From assembly GCA_947623455.1 (NCBI GenBank), contig OX392532.1:6270001-6334000 (forward strand): 64,000 bases of DNA, in the 5' to 3' direction. The position numbers were made by a program, and so were the translations under genes. The notes beneath the pieces are model-generated. The model had not been told where the DNA came from. It worked only from the letters and a program-made list of their open reading frames with translations, and ran no database searches. Origin of the DNA: Mimachlamys varia. Taxonomy: Eukaryota > Mollusca > Bivalvia > Pectinida > Pectinidae. Below are positions 34,126 to 47,500 of this stretch, one piece after another; the stretch's first letter is position 1; each line of letters starts with the position of its first letter.

Positions 34126-35256
34126 AAATCTAATATAAACATGAATGGATATCTAAAAAAGGGAATGAATGAATGAATGTGCGGTAAAGAGAGCCCTTTT
34201 GTATGAGGACAACGTTTATATTGAAATTTAATGATTTGTGAAAATGAAATTTATAGTGAAAAAAAAACATAACGCTAGTTTGTAGGAAAAGTATGTGACG
34301 ATTTAATTAGTACTCATAATACATATACAGTTTAGTTTATGTGTAAATCAATTAATTTGGCAGCACGGAGAATGGAAAATGTATCTCGATTTTCCTCTGG
34401 CCTCAACATGAAACCATTCATATGATCAAGTTCAAAATCTGTACTCTTACCAATTTTTGACAATGTCATACATGTACATTGTACAACAAGATGTAACTAC
34501 ACAACGCGGAGATCGTGTAGAAGAGAAGAGAGGAACGTCCCGTAAACTATCCATGTTTAACCATAACCCGCGTGAACACATAAAACACATAAATCTCTTT
34601 CTCAACTGGAAACAACGTATATTTTATTGTATATATAACATACTTCTCAACAATTCATTAGGTATATAAATCATAATCTGTATGGCACTTTGTTTGTGGA
34701 GATGATATCTGTAAGTGTATGAACAAAAACTGTTTTGTCGTAGTGTTTCTTAATTTGACACAAATAGTAATTAATACCGTCGCACCTGGATTAAACAGGT
34801 CACTAGAGGCCCAACGAGTCGGGATTGCTCACCAGCTTTGCAACTTAATTAAAAGACTTTGTCACTTTAAGTCAACCCCTACAAACCTGAAGTAAACCTC
34901 ATACACATGCTACCACACAAACACCGTTACCCAGATCTACATCAGTTGTAAAACGTGTTTCCTGCTTTACATTATGAACTGAATTGAAACAGAACTGAAA
35001 TAAAATTTACGTTAACTTTGAGATACTTAGAACACTTAAGGAAAACGAAGCGATGTCGCCATGATTCTGTTTGGTAAATATGTCTGATTATCATTATTTC
35101 ATTTCAGAAATAAAAATGTCTGCTTAGTTGTATTCATACATATCTTAGTTAATTTTGCCTCAAATGAAAAACATCTTTTTGGTATTAATATTGTCCATGT
35201 GAGCTATGGCATACGTGACATAATATGGTATCTATCAAATCTTGTAAAACAGAAAT

Positions 35257-37967
35257 CTAGATTGAATTAAGACTCTGCCCTCGGAGGAATCTCTTGATTC
35301 GACTTTTTTTAGATGACCAATTTGGTACGAGGTCATCCGGCGTCCTATCATCGTTGTCCTTTACTTCAGAACTAGCGCCATGTTTGATCAACAAGCGGAC
35401 AGCGTTAGGGCGACACCACTTGCACGCATAGTGTAAAGGGCGACAACCCTGATCGTCAACACAGTTCACGTCTATTTCACATTCCAGAAGATAACTTAGA
35501 CAGTCATTATTCCCATGCTGGCTCGCGTAGTGAATGGGTTGTTTCCCTTTGCTGTCCACAGAGTTAATGGATGCTCCTTTCTCCACCAGCATCTTCACCA
35601 CGTCTATATTTCCTCTTCCACACGCATAATGTATAGGCTGTTTCCCATGAGGCCCACGATGATTAACGTCGATGCCATGGTTCACCAAAACCTCCACACA
35701 TTTAAGATTTCCGCTCTCACAAGCGTAAAATATAGGCTGGCGTTCATAGTCATCAATACTACCAGGGTCTGCTCCCTTGGAAAGCAGTAACGTTACACTG
35801 TCCAACCGGCGATCGCGCGCCCACGTGCATGCATAATGAAGACCAGTTTTACCAAATCTGTCCACAGCGTTCAGATCACTGACTCTGTCTAGGAGAAGCT
35901 GGACACAGCGGTACGCATTACGTCCATTTTGCTCCGGGCCACCATATTTACAAGCAGAGTGTAATGGTAGACACATGGAAGCATCCACCTGATTAGGATC
36001 AGAACCATTATTTAAAAGAATCTCAACGTTCTCTGCCAAATTAGCCTTACAAGCCAAATGCAGAGGAGAAGCGCCCATGCTGTCAATACGATTTGTGTCG
36101 GCCCCACTGGACACAAGGTATCTAATAAGATCTGGGCAATGGGCAGTGGATGCGTAGTGAAGTACATTCTTATCCATTTTATCAATAACGTTCAATCGAA
36201 TTCCTTCCTGCTGCAAGAACTGGACACATTCCAGACTACCAGCCATACCGGCGTAATGAATTGCTTGTCTATCGGTCCCGTCCTTTGCCGACAAAGGCGC
36301 GTTATTGTTGTGGAACTCCTTCAGAATCTCTAGACGTCCAAACTCACTTGCGTAATGTACTGCCTGTTTCCCGGTGTGATCTTCAAGATTGACATCCGCG
36401 CCGTAACTCATCAACAGCTTTACCATATCGAGACTGCCCTTCTTACACGCGACGTGGAGACACCGGTAAGACATAGATCCACACGCAAAGTTGACCATGG
36501 CGCCGTGATCTAATAACGCCTGGGTAACGTTCAGATGTATTCGTTCAACGGCCTCCATCATACAGCTTTCTGGTATTGTTAGGTCTGCGTTCTCGGCGTT
36601 ATCAGCTTTCAACATTTTCTGCTTTTCCAGGAGAATTTGAACAAGAGACACTAACCCCTTCTTGCAAGCCAAGTACAGAACTGTTTCTTTAACCTGGTTC
36701 GCTGACGAAGTTTTCGCCTCTGCTTTAGTGAGCAGATCTATGGATGCTTTTGGAGCTAGCTTTCTGACTCGATCAACAAGAGCAGCTTGCATATCAACAT
36801 CACGAATACTTGGATTCACGAACATAGCCCGGATTATTCCACGTGACGCGTCTGCGATCCACCTGGCAGCCAATACATGGTATTTGGATTTCTTCAATAC
36901 GATAACGTCGTCGTTGCCGATATTGCTGGCGCCAGGAATACTTTCTGTTCTTATCCTTTTCTCTATGAAGTTGGACGATGCCACCCGAATAATTTCAGTT
37001 GGGTACCGTGTACCGAATACCAGACAAACTGTATCAAAGATGGCGTCATGGATAAATCGGAATTCCTCGTCGACCTCCTCTACATACACACCAATCATTT
37101 CGTCGAGACAGGTTTCCACTTTTCCATCGTCACACGCCTGTATACCGTACACTCTCATAATGGTCTGGATTTTTGTCCGGTCCTGGTCATCACACGGCGT
37201 GAACTGGTCAAACACCTCTCGCGGAAGTCTGCCGTCAAACATCATCACCAGCACTAAGCCACAGAAAGCATGAACGTCGGAGGTAGCCAACATTTGTAAC
37301 TGATTGTACAAGACAGAAAGCGTCTGATCGAAGTAGACGTCTAATTCCTGCATACGTTTGTCGTTGCCAAACATTTTACAGAGGAGTGGGAAACCAGGTA
37401 CATACACACTTCCTTTAGTGAAGCTTAACTGTGTCGGGAAAAGACCGTGGTCCTGACAATAACTGGCAACGATTCTGTTTTTTTCGATCATGCTAAGACG
37501 ATATTCCTCTCCAGAGAGGTCGAGCAGATTTTCTTTATAGGAAGGGCATTTATACAACAGTGATTGGCATTTCATATAGACATGTTTCCGTGTCGTAATC
37601 AGAAGTTTACACTTGTCCAGTTTGACGAGACTTTCAATTTTATCATGAAGCCGTGTCCAGGTTTCCAAAAGACGGATATTCACTGTTGGCGTTCCGAAAG
37701 CGTCATCCACAAAATATACTATTTGTTTATCATCGTCGTAAATACGTTCTATGAGGGCTGGATCGGATAACACAAGGACAGTAGCCCCTTCGTTCCTGAG
37801 ACGGGCCAGCAAGTTAACGGCAATGGCCGACTTACCATCACCGGGATTACCCATCAATGTTAGAGTTCCTTTGGAGGAAAGCAGTTCGAACGCCACTCTA
37901 GCAGCTCTAGTGTTGACAAAGTACTTTTTGTCCTTAAGTTGAAACTCTAGAAATCTCTCGGTCTGAT
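35257..37967 (-). CDS. Gene C exon C4: STAND-type P-loop NTPase plus ankyrin repeats
   Basis: Main exon (903 codons including the stop) of a gene whose exons are 58003-58015, 41064-41318, 40110-40223 and 35257-37967: 3093 nt, predicted 1030 aa. It opens with DQTERFLEFQLKDKKYFVNT and then a nucleotide-binding domain: Walker A GNPGDGKS (residues about 167-174), Walker B IVYFVDD (about 210-216) and a sensor-like LLITTR. This order fits the STAND class, close to the 'novel STAND 3' group common in molluscs. A helical region follows, then about 12-13 ankyrin repeats from residue about 560 to 1000 (recurrent G-x-x-P(L/I)HYAC...LL..GAD.N). STAND proteins are nucleotide-dependent switches that oligomerise on ligand sensing by the repeats; with the N-terminal Death domain this is NLR-like. 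The acceptor ATTTACAG|AT is phase 1. The GTG at 37896 is not the start. Conserved motifs look intact. Confidence 0.9.
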
Positions 37968-38617
37968 CTGTAAATACAAATTGAAGAGTTTTAAAAATAT
38001 GCTTGTACTTGATATTTATTTTTTAAATCAGCACAGTTCCCTGAGCCTTTCATAAAATGGACTACAGGTATGTACAAATCTTACAAAAAAAATATCAATC
38101 CAATTCCCTATTCTGTCTTAAGATGTTCATTTTATATAGTCAGTAAGTGATATTTATCGACTTATTAAAACGAATTGTGCATAGACTTCAAGTCATTTTT
38201 TTTCTAACTGAACTATTTTGTATGACTTACATGAAAGCGATTTACCAAGAGGTTGTTTTGATCACAAACTCATATATAAATTGTCCTTTGTTCATAGCTC
38301 GGCATTTAATACTTTTAGATAGTCTATCATTGCTTTCTTTTATATTGGTCTGTTATGAGTACCAGTAGATTCTAAGAGAGTACACAAAAGTCTCCCCCGT
38401 ACACATCCTAATGAAAGAAATTAACAAAACCCATACATATTGTTGTTGATATTGGATGAAAAGGGTACGGGCACAAAATATAGTGTATTTAATATTTAAT
38501 GATATTTAATGATAAATTTCTGGTACAGAATTATGTATCCCCTTCACCAGACTCAGTACATGGTAATCGTTATAATAATAGTTTTGAATGTAAGGACACT
38601 ATATGTATACATATATT

Positions 38618-38779
38618 TTATAGACTAGCCCTGGAATTGTAAAATAATTCAACATTTTTCCAGTAACTATCCAGTTCATTTTTGAAACATTTTAAACTGT
38701 AAGCACACACTACATTTTCTGGTAAATCATTCCACACAGTTACAGTACGAAGTAAAAAACTATTTTTCCTCTTCATAAG
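38618..38779 (-). pseudogene. LINE ORF2 C-terminal fragment (CR1/L2-like)
   Basis: The minus-strand frame reads RKNSFLLRTVTVWNDLPENV and then VCAYSLKCFKNELDSYW... to a stop at 38618. The pattern R-x-V-x-x-WN-x-LP-x-x-VV-x-A-x-S-x-x-x-FK-x-x-LD-x-YW is the well-known C-terminal tail of non-LTR retrotransposon reverse transcriptases. It is truncated at its 5' side and lies in intron 3 of gene C. Confidence 0.75.
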
Positions 38780-38795
38780 TAATACTTATGAAGAG
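38766..38795. repeat. Short perfect inverted repeat
   Basis: CCTCTTCATAAG, a 5-base centre (TAATA), then CTTATGAAGAGG. It sits at the 5' truncation point of the LINE fragment and may reflect an inversion-type insertion (twin priming) event. Confidence 0.6.
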
Positions 38796-39071
38796 GAATG
38801 TATCATGCAAAGCTTGGGAAATTGCTTCTGAATTAGTACTTTATAAGACGCACTTCACACAATATCCCCGAACTCGTTGTAGGGGTATAAAGATAAATGA
38901 ATTTATTACAAAACAACTACTGCTTCCCAAAGGCGGTGGATATTGCCTATGCTTAGGATCGCTAAACATGCAATTATAACATTATAACAAATGCTTATGT
39001 CGTCCACCTTCAACACGTTGTTGATAAATCAGGGTCATCTACCATCAGACAATTACTATGGAAATATAGAT

Positions 39072-40124
39072 TTATCTGTCAAATCACTACATACCTAAGT
39101 ACACCTGTCAAATTACTTCGTACATAAGTACATCTGTCACATTACTACGTACACAAGTATATCTGTTAGATCACTACGTACACAAGTATAACTGTTACAT
39201 CACTACGTACACAAGTATATCTGTTAGATCACTACGTACACAAGTATATCTGTTACATCACTACGCACACAAGTATATCTGTTACAGCACTACGTACACA
39301 AGTATATCTGTTAGATTACTACGTACACAGGTATATCTGTTACATCACTACGTACACAGGTATATCTGTTAGATCACTACGTACATAAGTATATCTGTTA
39401 GATCACTACGTACACAAGTATATCTGTTAGATCACTACGTACACAAGTATATCTGTTACATCACTACGTACACAAGTATATCTGTTACATCACTACGTAC
39501 ACAAGTATATATGTTAGATCACTACGTACACAAGTTTATCTGTTACATCACTACGTACACAAGTATAACTGTTACAGCACTACGTACACAGGTATATCTG
39601 TTACATCACTACGTACACAGGTATATCTGTTAGATCACTACGTACACAAGTATATCTGTTAGATCACTACGTACACAAGTATATCTGTTACATCACTACG
39701 TACACAAGTATATCTGTTACATCACTACGTACACAAGTATATCTGTTAGATCACTACGCACACAAGTATATCTGTTACAGCACTACGTACACAAGTATAT
39801 CTGTTAGATTACTACGTACACAGGTATATCTGTTACATCACTACGTACACAGGTATATCTGTTAGATCACTACGTACATAAGTATATCTGTTAGATCACT
39901 ACGTTCACAAGTATATCTGTTACATCACTACGTACACAAGTATATCTGTTACATCACTACGTACACAAGTATATCTGTTAGATCACTACGTACACAAGTA
40001 TATATGTTACATCACTACGTACACAAGTATATCTGTTAGATCACTACGTACCCAGTTATATCTGTTACATCACTACGTACACAAGTACATCTGTTAGATC
40101 ACTACGTACCCAAGTACATCTGCA
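39072..40124. repeat. 29-bp minisatellite S5 derived from the C3 exon-intron junction (about 36 units)
   Basis: Units on the minus strand read (TAA)CAGATATACTTGT then GTACGTAGTGATGT. The first unit overlaps the real end of exon C3 (CAGATGTACTTGG|GTACGT). Nearly every unit keeps the donor hexamer GTACGT and a TAACAG or ATCTAACAG acceptor-like end. Units further from the exon are more diverged. Confidence 0.9.
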
Positions 40125-40223
40125 TGTCGCCCTGTGTCTGACCAAAACGGATCTTTTTCACCTCGGCATTGAAGACGGAGAACTTTTCATTCTGGTCGAT
40201 GCGTGGACTACCATTGTCAGGCT
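40110..40223 (-). CDS. Gene C exon C3: linker between Death and NTPase domains
   Basis: 114 nt, acceptor TTTCGTACAG|AG, donor CTTGG|GTACGT, phases 1-to-1, matching exons C2 and C4. It encodes E-PDNGSPRIDQNEKFSVFNAE and then VKKIRFGQTQGDMQMYL-D. No domain is recognised; a linker of this kind before the NTPase is usual. The donor is the founding unit of the adjacent minisatellite. Confidence 0.75.
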
Positions 40224-40282
40224 CTGTACGAAACAAAAAGTTTTTCATTGCTGCTAAAAGCCACAAGACTGGTGTTTTAAGC

Positions 40283-40402
40283 ACTGAACTGCTTTCAGTT
40301 GGCATTCATAGGCAATATGATTGCCAACTGGACAGATGGAATTGGGTATGTCCAGTTGGAATTCATATTGCCTATGCATGCCAACTGAAAGCAGTTCAAT
40401 AC
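40283..40402. repeat. Fold-back inverted repeat in gene C intron 2
   Basis: Arms of about 50 bp (TGAACTGCTTTCAGTTGGCA...ATAGGCAATATGA and its inverse) surround a short centre of about 15 bases. A half copy (TTATGAATGCCAACTGAAA) occurs at about 40630. It would form a long hairpin in RNA or single-stranded DNA, 60 bases upstream of exon C3, and is probably a small fold-back element. Confidence 0.75.
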
Positions 40403-40703
40403 TTATATTTACCATTTTTAGCATTTGTTCATCTCATATAAAAATCAATTGCCATTTTTATTTATCATTTTTATTCATCATCACTTCGTTAAAACGATAC
40501 ATTTATCGTGTATGCTTGATCATTGAAAAGAAAAGTCATCGCCCGGGGACGGTCAATGGTACCCAGCGTAACAATTACGACATCAAAGTAATGGTGACGT
40601 TAACAATCGGTTGATGGCAATCATGGTCTTATGAATGCCAACTGAAATTGGTAGGATTATATAGTGGCAATGCCATGCAAAGATTTATATATTATTTTGA
40701 CAG

Positions 40704-40812
40704 ATAGAGGGTCTAACGTTTGTCGACAATGTGGTTAACTTTTACTTATTACAGCCATATAGAGGGTCTAACGTTTGTCGACAATGTGGTTAACTTTTAC
40801 TTATTACAGCCA
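40704..40812. repeat. 55-bp tandem duplication in gene C intron 2
   Basis: ATAGAGGGTCTAACGTTTGT... is repeated at 40704 and 40759 with essentially no differences, so the duplication is recent. Confidence 0.85.
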
Positions 40813-41063
40813 GGTAAATTGATCTATTTCTATCAACCACAAAACCTTTAACACTCTGCATGGCTCTATGAGGCAATGCATTTTTTTTCTGATAGTTTAC
40901 TCTAGTTGAGATTTTGAATGAAAAGTACAATGTCGTTGACACTGGTTTCTTCTTCGAATGTTTGAAACTGTTATCGATATTAACACAATATAAGAGGGAT
41001 TAATAAAAGTTTCATAACTGTTGTAAAAATAATTAAATTTATCTTCACACAATGTCGTCATAC

Positions 41064-41318
41064 CGTCAAAGTCGCAGTTAATTTTCTGTACTAGGTCGTA
41101 GCGATCAACTCCTGTCAGGGACCGTGTCAGCAACGGAAGCGGGTCGACATGATGCTTCAATGCAACTTCATACCATTTGGTCAGCATGGAGGCGACACAT
41201 TGTGGTGTGTTGAAAGGAAACGCTGCGCGAAGATGGTCTAGCTGGGAGTCACGGAAGCCGAGTTCGTAGGCGAGGAGACACCATTCCTTCCCGATATCTA
41301 GGGACAGCCTTCCCAGAT
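41064..41318 (-). CDS. Gene C exon C2: Death domain
   Basis: 255 nt, acceptor TTGTTATACAG|AT, donor TTTGACG|GTATGA, phases 1-to-1. It encodes residues about 5-90: LGRLSLDIGKEWCLLAYELG, FRDSQLDHLRAAFP, then MLTKWYE and PLPLLTRSLTGVDRYDLVQKI. The pattern (L..la..ig.eW..LA..LGf....l......p......M L..W........L...L...g...l...I) is that of Death-fold adaptor domains, which recruit partners by homotypic binding in apoptosis and NF-kB signalling. Only the end of it (from 41187) appears as an ORF with Met. Confidence 0.8.
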
Positions 41319-41584
41319 CTGTATAACAATGTTTACATTATAGACGGGATCATTTATATACAAGGTAGGATTTCTATTCAACAAATATCTCATTATGCCC
41401 AGAGGGTTTCGTCTTGCACCTTGGAAATAAATTGTTATATCGTGTATACTCATGGTACAAAATAGTTTTTTATCAAGCCAACGACTCTTTGACATTTGAC
41501 TTTTTACCCCTACTAATCCCTCATTATCTACGTCACTTCCGGTATCTTGGTACGATTAGTACTCTCAACACAATCATATTACAT

Positions 41585-44500
41585 TCGCCATCCCTCAACA
41601 TCTCCCAACACCCTCATCACACCCGGTATCACTTAACATCTCCCAACACCCTCATCACACCCGGTATCACTTAACATCTCCCAACACCCTCATCACACCC
41701 GGTATCACTTAACATCTCCCAACACCCTCATCACACCCGGTATCACTTAACATCTCCCAACACCCTCATCACACCCGGTATCACTTAACATCTCCCGACA
41801 CCCTCATCACACCCGGTATCACTTAACATCTCCCAACACCCTCATCACACCCGGTATCACTTAACATCTCCCAACACCCTCATCACACCCGGTATCACTT
41901 AACATCTCCCAACACCCTCATCACACCCGGTATCACTTGACATCTCCCAACACCCTCATCACACCCGGTATCACTTGACATCTCCCAACACCCTCATCAC
42001 TCCCGGTATCACTTGACATCTCCCAACATCCTCATCACACCCGGTACATCACTTAACATCTCCCAACACCCTCATCACACCCGGTACATCACTTAACATC
42101 TCCCAACACCCTCATCACACCCGGTATCACTTGACATCTCCCAACACCCTCATCACACCCGGTATCACTTAACATCTCCCAACACCCTCATCACACCCGG
42201 TATCACTTAACATCTCCCAACACCCTCATCACACCCGGTATCACTTGACATCTCCCAACACCCTCATCACACCCGGTATCACTTGACATCTCCCAACACC
42301 CTCATCACTCCCGGTATCACTTGACATCTCCCAACATCCTCATCACACCCGGTACATCACTTAACATCTCCCAACACCCTCATCACACCCGGTATCACTT
42401 AACATCTCCCAACACCCTCATCACACCCGGTATCACTTGACATCTCCCAACACCCTAATCACACCCGGTATCACTTGACATCTCCCAACACCCTCATCAC
42501 ACCCGGTATCACTTAACATCTCCCAACACCCTCATCCTGGTATCACTTAACATCTCCCAACAGCCTCATTACACCCGGTATCACTTAACATCTCCCAACA
42601 CCCTCATCACACCCGGTATCACTTAACATCTCCCAACACCCTCATCACACCCGGTATCACTTAACATCTCCCAACACCCTCATCACACCCGGTATGACCT
42701 CACATCTCCCAACACCCTCATCACACCCGGTATCACTTAACATCTCCCAACACCCTCATCACACCCGATATCACTTAACATCTCCCAACACCCTCATCAC
42801 TCCCGGTATCACTTAACATCTCCCAACACCCTCATCACACCCGGTATCACTCAACATCTCCCAACACCCTCATCACACCCGGTATCACTCAACATCTCCC
42901 AACACCCTCATCACACCCGGTATCACTCAACATCTCCCAACACCCTCATCACACCCGGTATCACCTCACATCTCCCAACACCCTCATCACACCCGGTATC
43001 ACTTAACATCTCCCAACACCCTCATCACACCCGGTATCACCTCACATCTCCCAACACCCTCATCACACCCGGTATCACCTCACATCTCCCAACACCCTCA
43101 TCACACCCGGTATCACTTAACATCTCCCAACACCCTCATCGCACCCGGTATCACCTCACATCTCCCAACACCCTCATCACAACCCGTATCACTAAACATC
43201 TCCCAGCACCCTCATCGCAACCGGTATCACCTCACATCTCCCAACACCCTCATTACACCCGGTATCACTTGACATCTCCCAACACCCTAATCACACCCGG
43301 TATCACTTGACATCTCCCAACACCCTCATCACACCCGGTATCACTTAACATCTCCCAACACCCTCATCACACCCGGTATCACTTAACATCTCCCAACACC
43401 ATCATCACACCCCGTATCACTTAACATCTAACACCCTAATCACACCAGGTATCACCTCACATCTCCCAACACCCTCATCACACCCGGTATCACCTCACAT
43501 CTCCCAACAGCCTCATCACACCCGGTATCACTTAACATCTCCCAACAGCCTCATCACACCCGGTATCACTTAACATCTCCCAACAGCCTCATCACACCCG
43601 GTATCACTTAACATCTCCCAACACCCTCATCACACCCGGTATCACTCAACATCTCCCAACACCCTCATCACACCCGGTATCACTCAACATCTCCCAACAC
43701 CCTCATCACACCCGGTATCACCTCACATCTCCCAACACCCTCATCACACCCGGTATCACTTAACATCTCCCAACAACCTCATCACACCCGGTATCACCTC
43801 ACATCTCCCAACACCCTCATCACACCCGGTATCACCTCACATCTCCCAACACCCTCATCGCACCCGGTATCACCTCACATCTCCCAACACCCTCATCACA
43901 ACCCGTATCACTAAACATCTCCCAGCACCCTCATCGCACCCGTTATCACCTCACATCTCCCAACACCCTCATCACACCCGGTATCACTTAACATCTCCCA
44001 ACACCCTCATCACACCCGGTATGACCTCACATCTCCCAACACCCTCATCACACCCGGTATCACCTCACATCTCCCAACACCCTCATCACACCCGGTATCA
44101 CTTAACATCTCCCAACACCCTCATCACACCCCGTATCACTTAACATCTCCCAACACCCTCATCACACCCGGTATCACCTCACATCTCCCAACACCTTCAT
44201 CACACCCGGTATCACCTCACATCTCCCAACACCCTCATCACACCCGGTATCACTTAACATCTCCCAACACCCTCATCACACCCTGTATCACTTAACATCT
44301 CCCAACACCCTCATCACACCCGGTATCACCTCACATCTCCCAACATCCTCATCACACCCGGTATCACTTCACATCTCCCAACACCCTCATCACACCCGGT
44401 ATCACTTAACATCTCCCAACACCCTCATCGCACCCGGTATCACCTCACATCTCCCAACACCCTCATCACACCCGGTATCACTTAACATCTCCCAACACCC

Positions 44501-47500
44501 TCATCTCACCCGGTATCACTTAACATCTCCCAACACCCTCATCACACACAGTATCACTTAACATCTCCCAACACCCTCATCACACCCGGTATCACTTAAC
44601 ATCTCCCAACACCCTCATCACACCCCGTATCACTTAACATCTCTCAACAACCTCTTCACATCCGGTATCACATCACATCTCCCAAAACCCTCATCGCACC
44701 CGGTATCACCTCACATCTCCCAACACCCTCATCACACCCGTATCACCTCACATCTCCCAGCACCCTCATCGCACCCGGTATCACTTAACATCTCCCAACA
44801 CCCTCATCGCACCCGGTATCACCTCACATCTCCCAACACCCTCATCACACCCGTATCACCTCACATCTCCCAGCACCCTCATCGCACCCGGTATCACCTC
44901 ACATCTCCCAACACCCTCATCACATCCGGTATCACTTAACATCTCCCAACACCCTCATCACACCCGGTATGACCTCACATCTCCCAACACCCTCATCACA
45001 CCCGGTATCACTTAACATCTCCCAACACCCTCATCACACCCCGTATCACTTAACATCTCCCAACACCCACATCACACCCGGTATCACCTCACATCTCCCA
45101 ACACCCTCATCACACCCAGTATCACTTAACATCTCCCAACACCCTCATCACACCCTGTATCACTTAACATCTCCCAACACCCTCATCACACCCGGTATCA
45201 CCTCACATCTCCCAACATCCTCATCACACCCGGTATCACTTCACATCTCCCAACACCCTCATCACACCCGGTATCACTTAACATCTCCCAACACCCTCAT
45301 TGCACCCGGTATCAACTCACATCTCCCAACACCCTCATCACACCCGGTATCACTTAACATCTCCCAACACCCTCATCACACCCCGTATCACTTAACATCT
45401 CCCAACACCCTCATCACACCCGGTATCACCTCACATCTCCCAACACCCTCATCACACCCGGTATCACCTCACATCTCCCAACACCCTCATCACACCCGGT
45501 ATCACTTAACATCTCCCAACACCCTCATCACACCCTGTATCACTTAACATCTCCCAACACCCTCATCACACCCGGTATCACCTCACATCTCCCAACATCC
45601 TCATCACACCCGGTATCACTTCACATCTCCCAACACCCTCATCACACCCGGTATCACTTAACATCTCCCAACACCCTCATTGCACCCGGTATCAACTCAC
45701 ATCTCCCAACACCCTCATCACACCCGGTATCACTCAACATCTCCCAACACCCTCATCACACCCGGTATCACTCAACATCTCCCAACACCCTCATCACACC
45801 CGGTATCACCTCACATCTCCCAACACCCTCATCACACCCGGTATCACTTAACATCTCCCAACACCCTCATCACACCCGGTATCACCTCACATCTCCCAAC
45901 ACCCTCATCACACCCGGTATCACCTCACATCTCCCAACACCCTCATCACACCCGGTATCACTTAACATCTCCCAACACCCTCATCACACCCGGTATCACC
46001 TCACATCTCCCAACATCCTCATCACACCCGGTATCACTTAACATCTCCCAACACCCTCATCGCACCCGGTATCATCTCACATCTCCCAACACCCTCATCA
46101 CATCCGGTATCACTTAACATCTCCAAACACCCTCATCACACACAGTATCACTTAACATCTCCCAACACCCTCATCACACACAGTATCACTTAATATCTCC
46201 CAACACCCTCATCACACACAGTATCACTTAACATCTCCCAACACCCTCATCACACCCGGTATCACCTCACATCTCCCAACACCCTCATCACACACAGTAT
46301 CACTTAATATCTCCCAACACCCTCATCACACACAGTATCACTTAACATCTCCCAACACCCTCATCACACACAGTATCACTTAATATCTCCCAACACCCTC
46401 ATCACACCCCGTATCACTTAACATCTCCCAACACCCTCATCACACACAGTATCACTTAACATCTCCCAACACCCTCATCACACCCGGTATCACTTCACAT
46501 CTCCCAACACCCTCATCACACCCGATATCACTTAACATCTCCCAACACCCTCATCACACCCGGTATCACTTAACATCTCCCAACACCCTCATCACACCCG
46601 GTATCACTTGACATCTCCCAACACCCTCATCTCAACCGGTATCACTTAACATCTCCCAACACCCTCATCACACACAGTATCACTTAACATCTCTCAACAC
46701 CCTCATCACATCCGGTATCACTTAACATCTCCCAACACCCTCATCACACCCGGTATCACTTAACATCTCCCAACACCCTCATCACACACAGTATCATTTA
46801 ACATCTCCCAACACCCTCATCACACACAGTATCACTTAACATCTCCCAACACCCTCATCACACCCGGTATCACTTCACATCTCCCAACACCCTCATCACT
46901 CCCGGTATCACTTAACATCTCCCAACACCCTCATCACACCCGGTATCACCTCACATCTCCCAACATCCTCATCACACCCGGTATCACTTAACATCTCCCA
47001 ACACCCTCATCACACCCGGTATCACCTCACATCTCCCAACACCCTCATCACACCCGGTATCACTTAACATCTCCCAACACCATCATCACACCCGGTATCA
47101 CTTAACATCTCCCAACACCCTCATCACACCCGGTATCACTTAACATCTCCCAACACCCTCATCACACCCGGTATCACCTCACATCTCCCAACATCCTCAT
47201 CACACCCGGTATCACTTCACATCTCCCAACACCCTCATCACACCCGGTATCACTTAACATCTCCCAACACCCTCATCACACCCGGTATCACTTAACATCT
47301 CCCAACACCCTCATCACACCAGGTATCACCTCACATCTCCCAACATCCTCATCACACCCGGTATCACTTAACATCTCCCAACACCCTCATCACACCCGGT
47401 ATCACCTCACATCTCCAAACACCCTCATCACACCCGGTATCACTTAACATCTCCCAACACCATCATCACACCCGGTATCACCTCACATCTCCCAACATCC

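Larger units (their letters stand above)
30730..35256. other. Intergenic region between gene B 5' end and gene C 3' end
   Basis: This holds the gene B promoter and 5' UTR side (about 30730-31080, GC-richer, with a short duplication of TCCGTCCAGGTA at 30711 and 30750), an inverted-repeat transposon with nested LINE tail (31393-32013), a similar-sequence pair with CAATCAGGGACTCCGGTATC (32607 and 32735), an AT microsatellite near 33390, a dispersed repeat at 34044-34125, and a minus-strand AATAAA at 34623-34628 that could end gene C transcripts. No convincing exons were seen. Confidence 0.5.

Noticed and set aside
35515..37273. Plus-strand ORFs of 91-203 aa within 35.5-37.3 kb
   Set aside because: Antisense shadows of the ankyrin/NTPase exon.
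37896..37896. Translation start of gene C at the GTG codon
   Set aside because: GTG is not a normal eukaryotic start; the frame continues upstream to a phase-1 acceptor at 37968 and joins C3.
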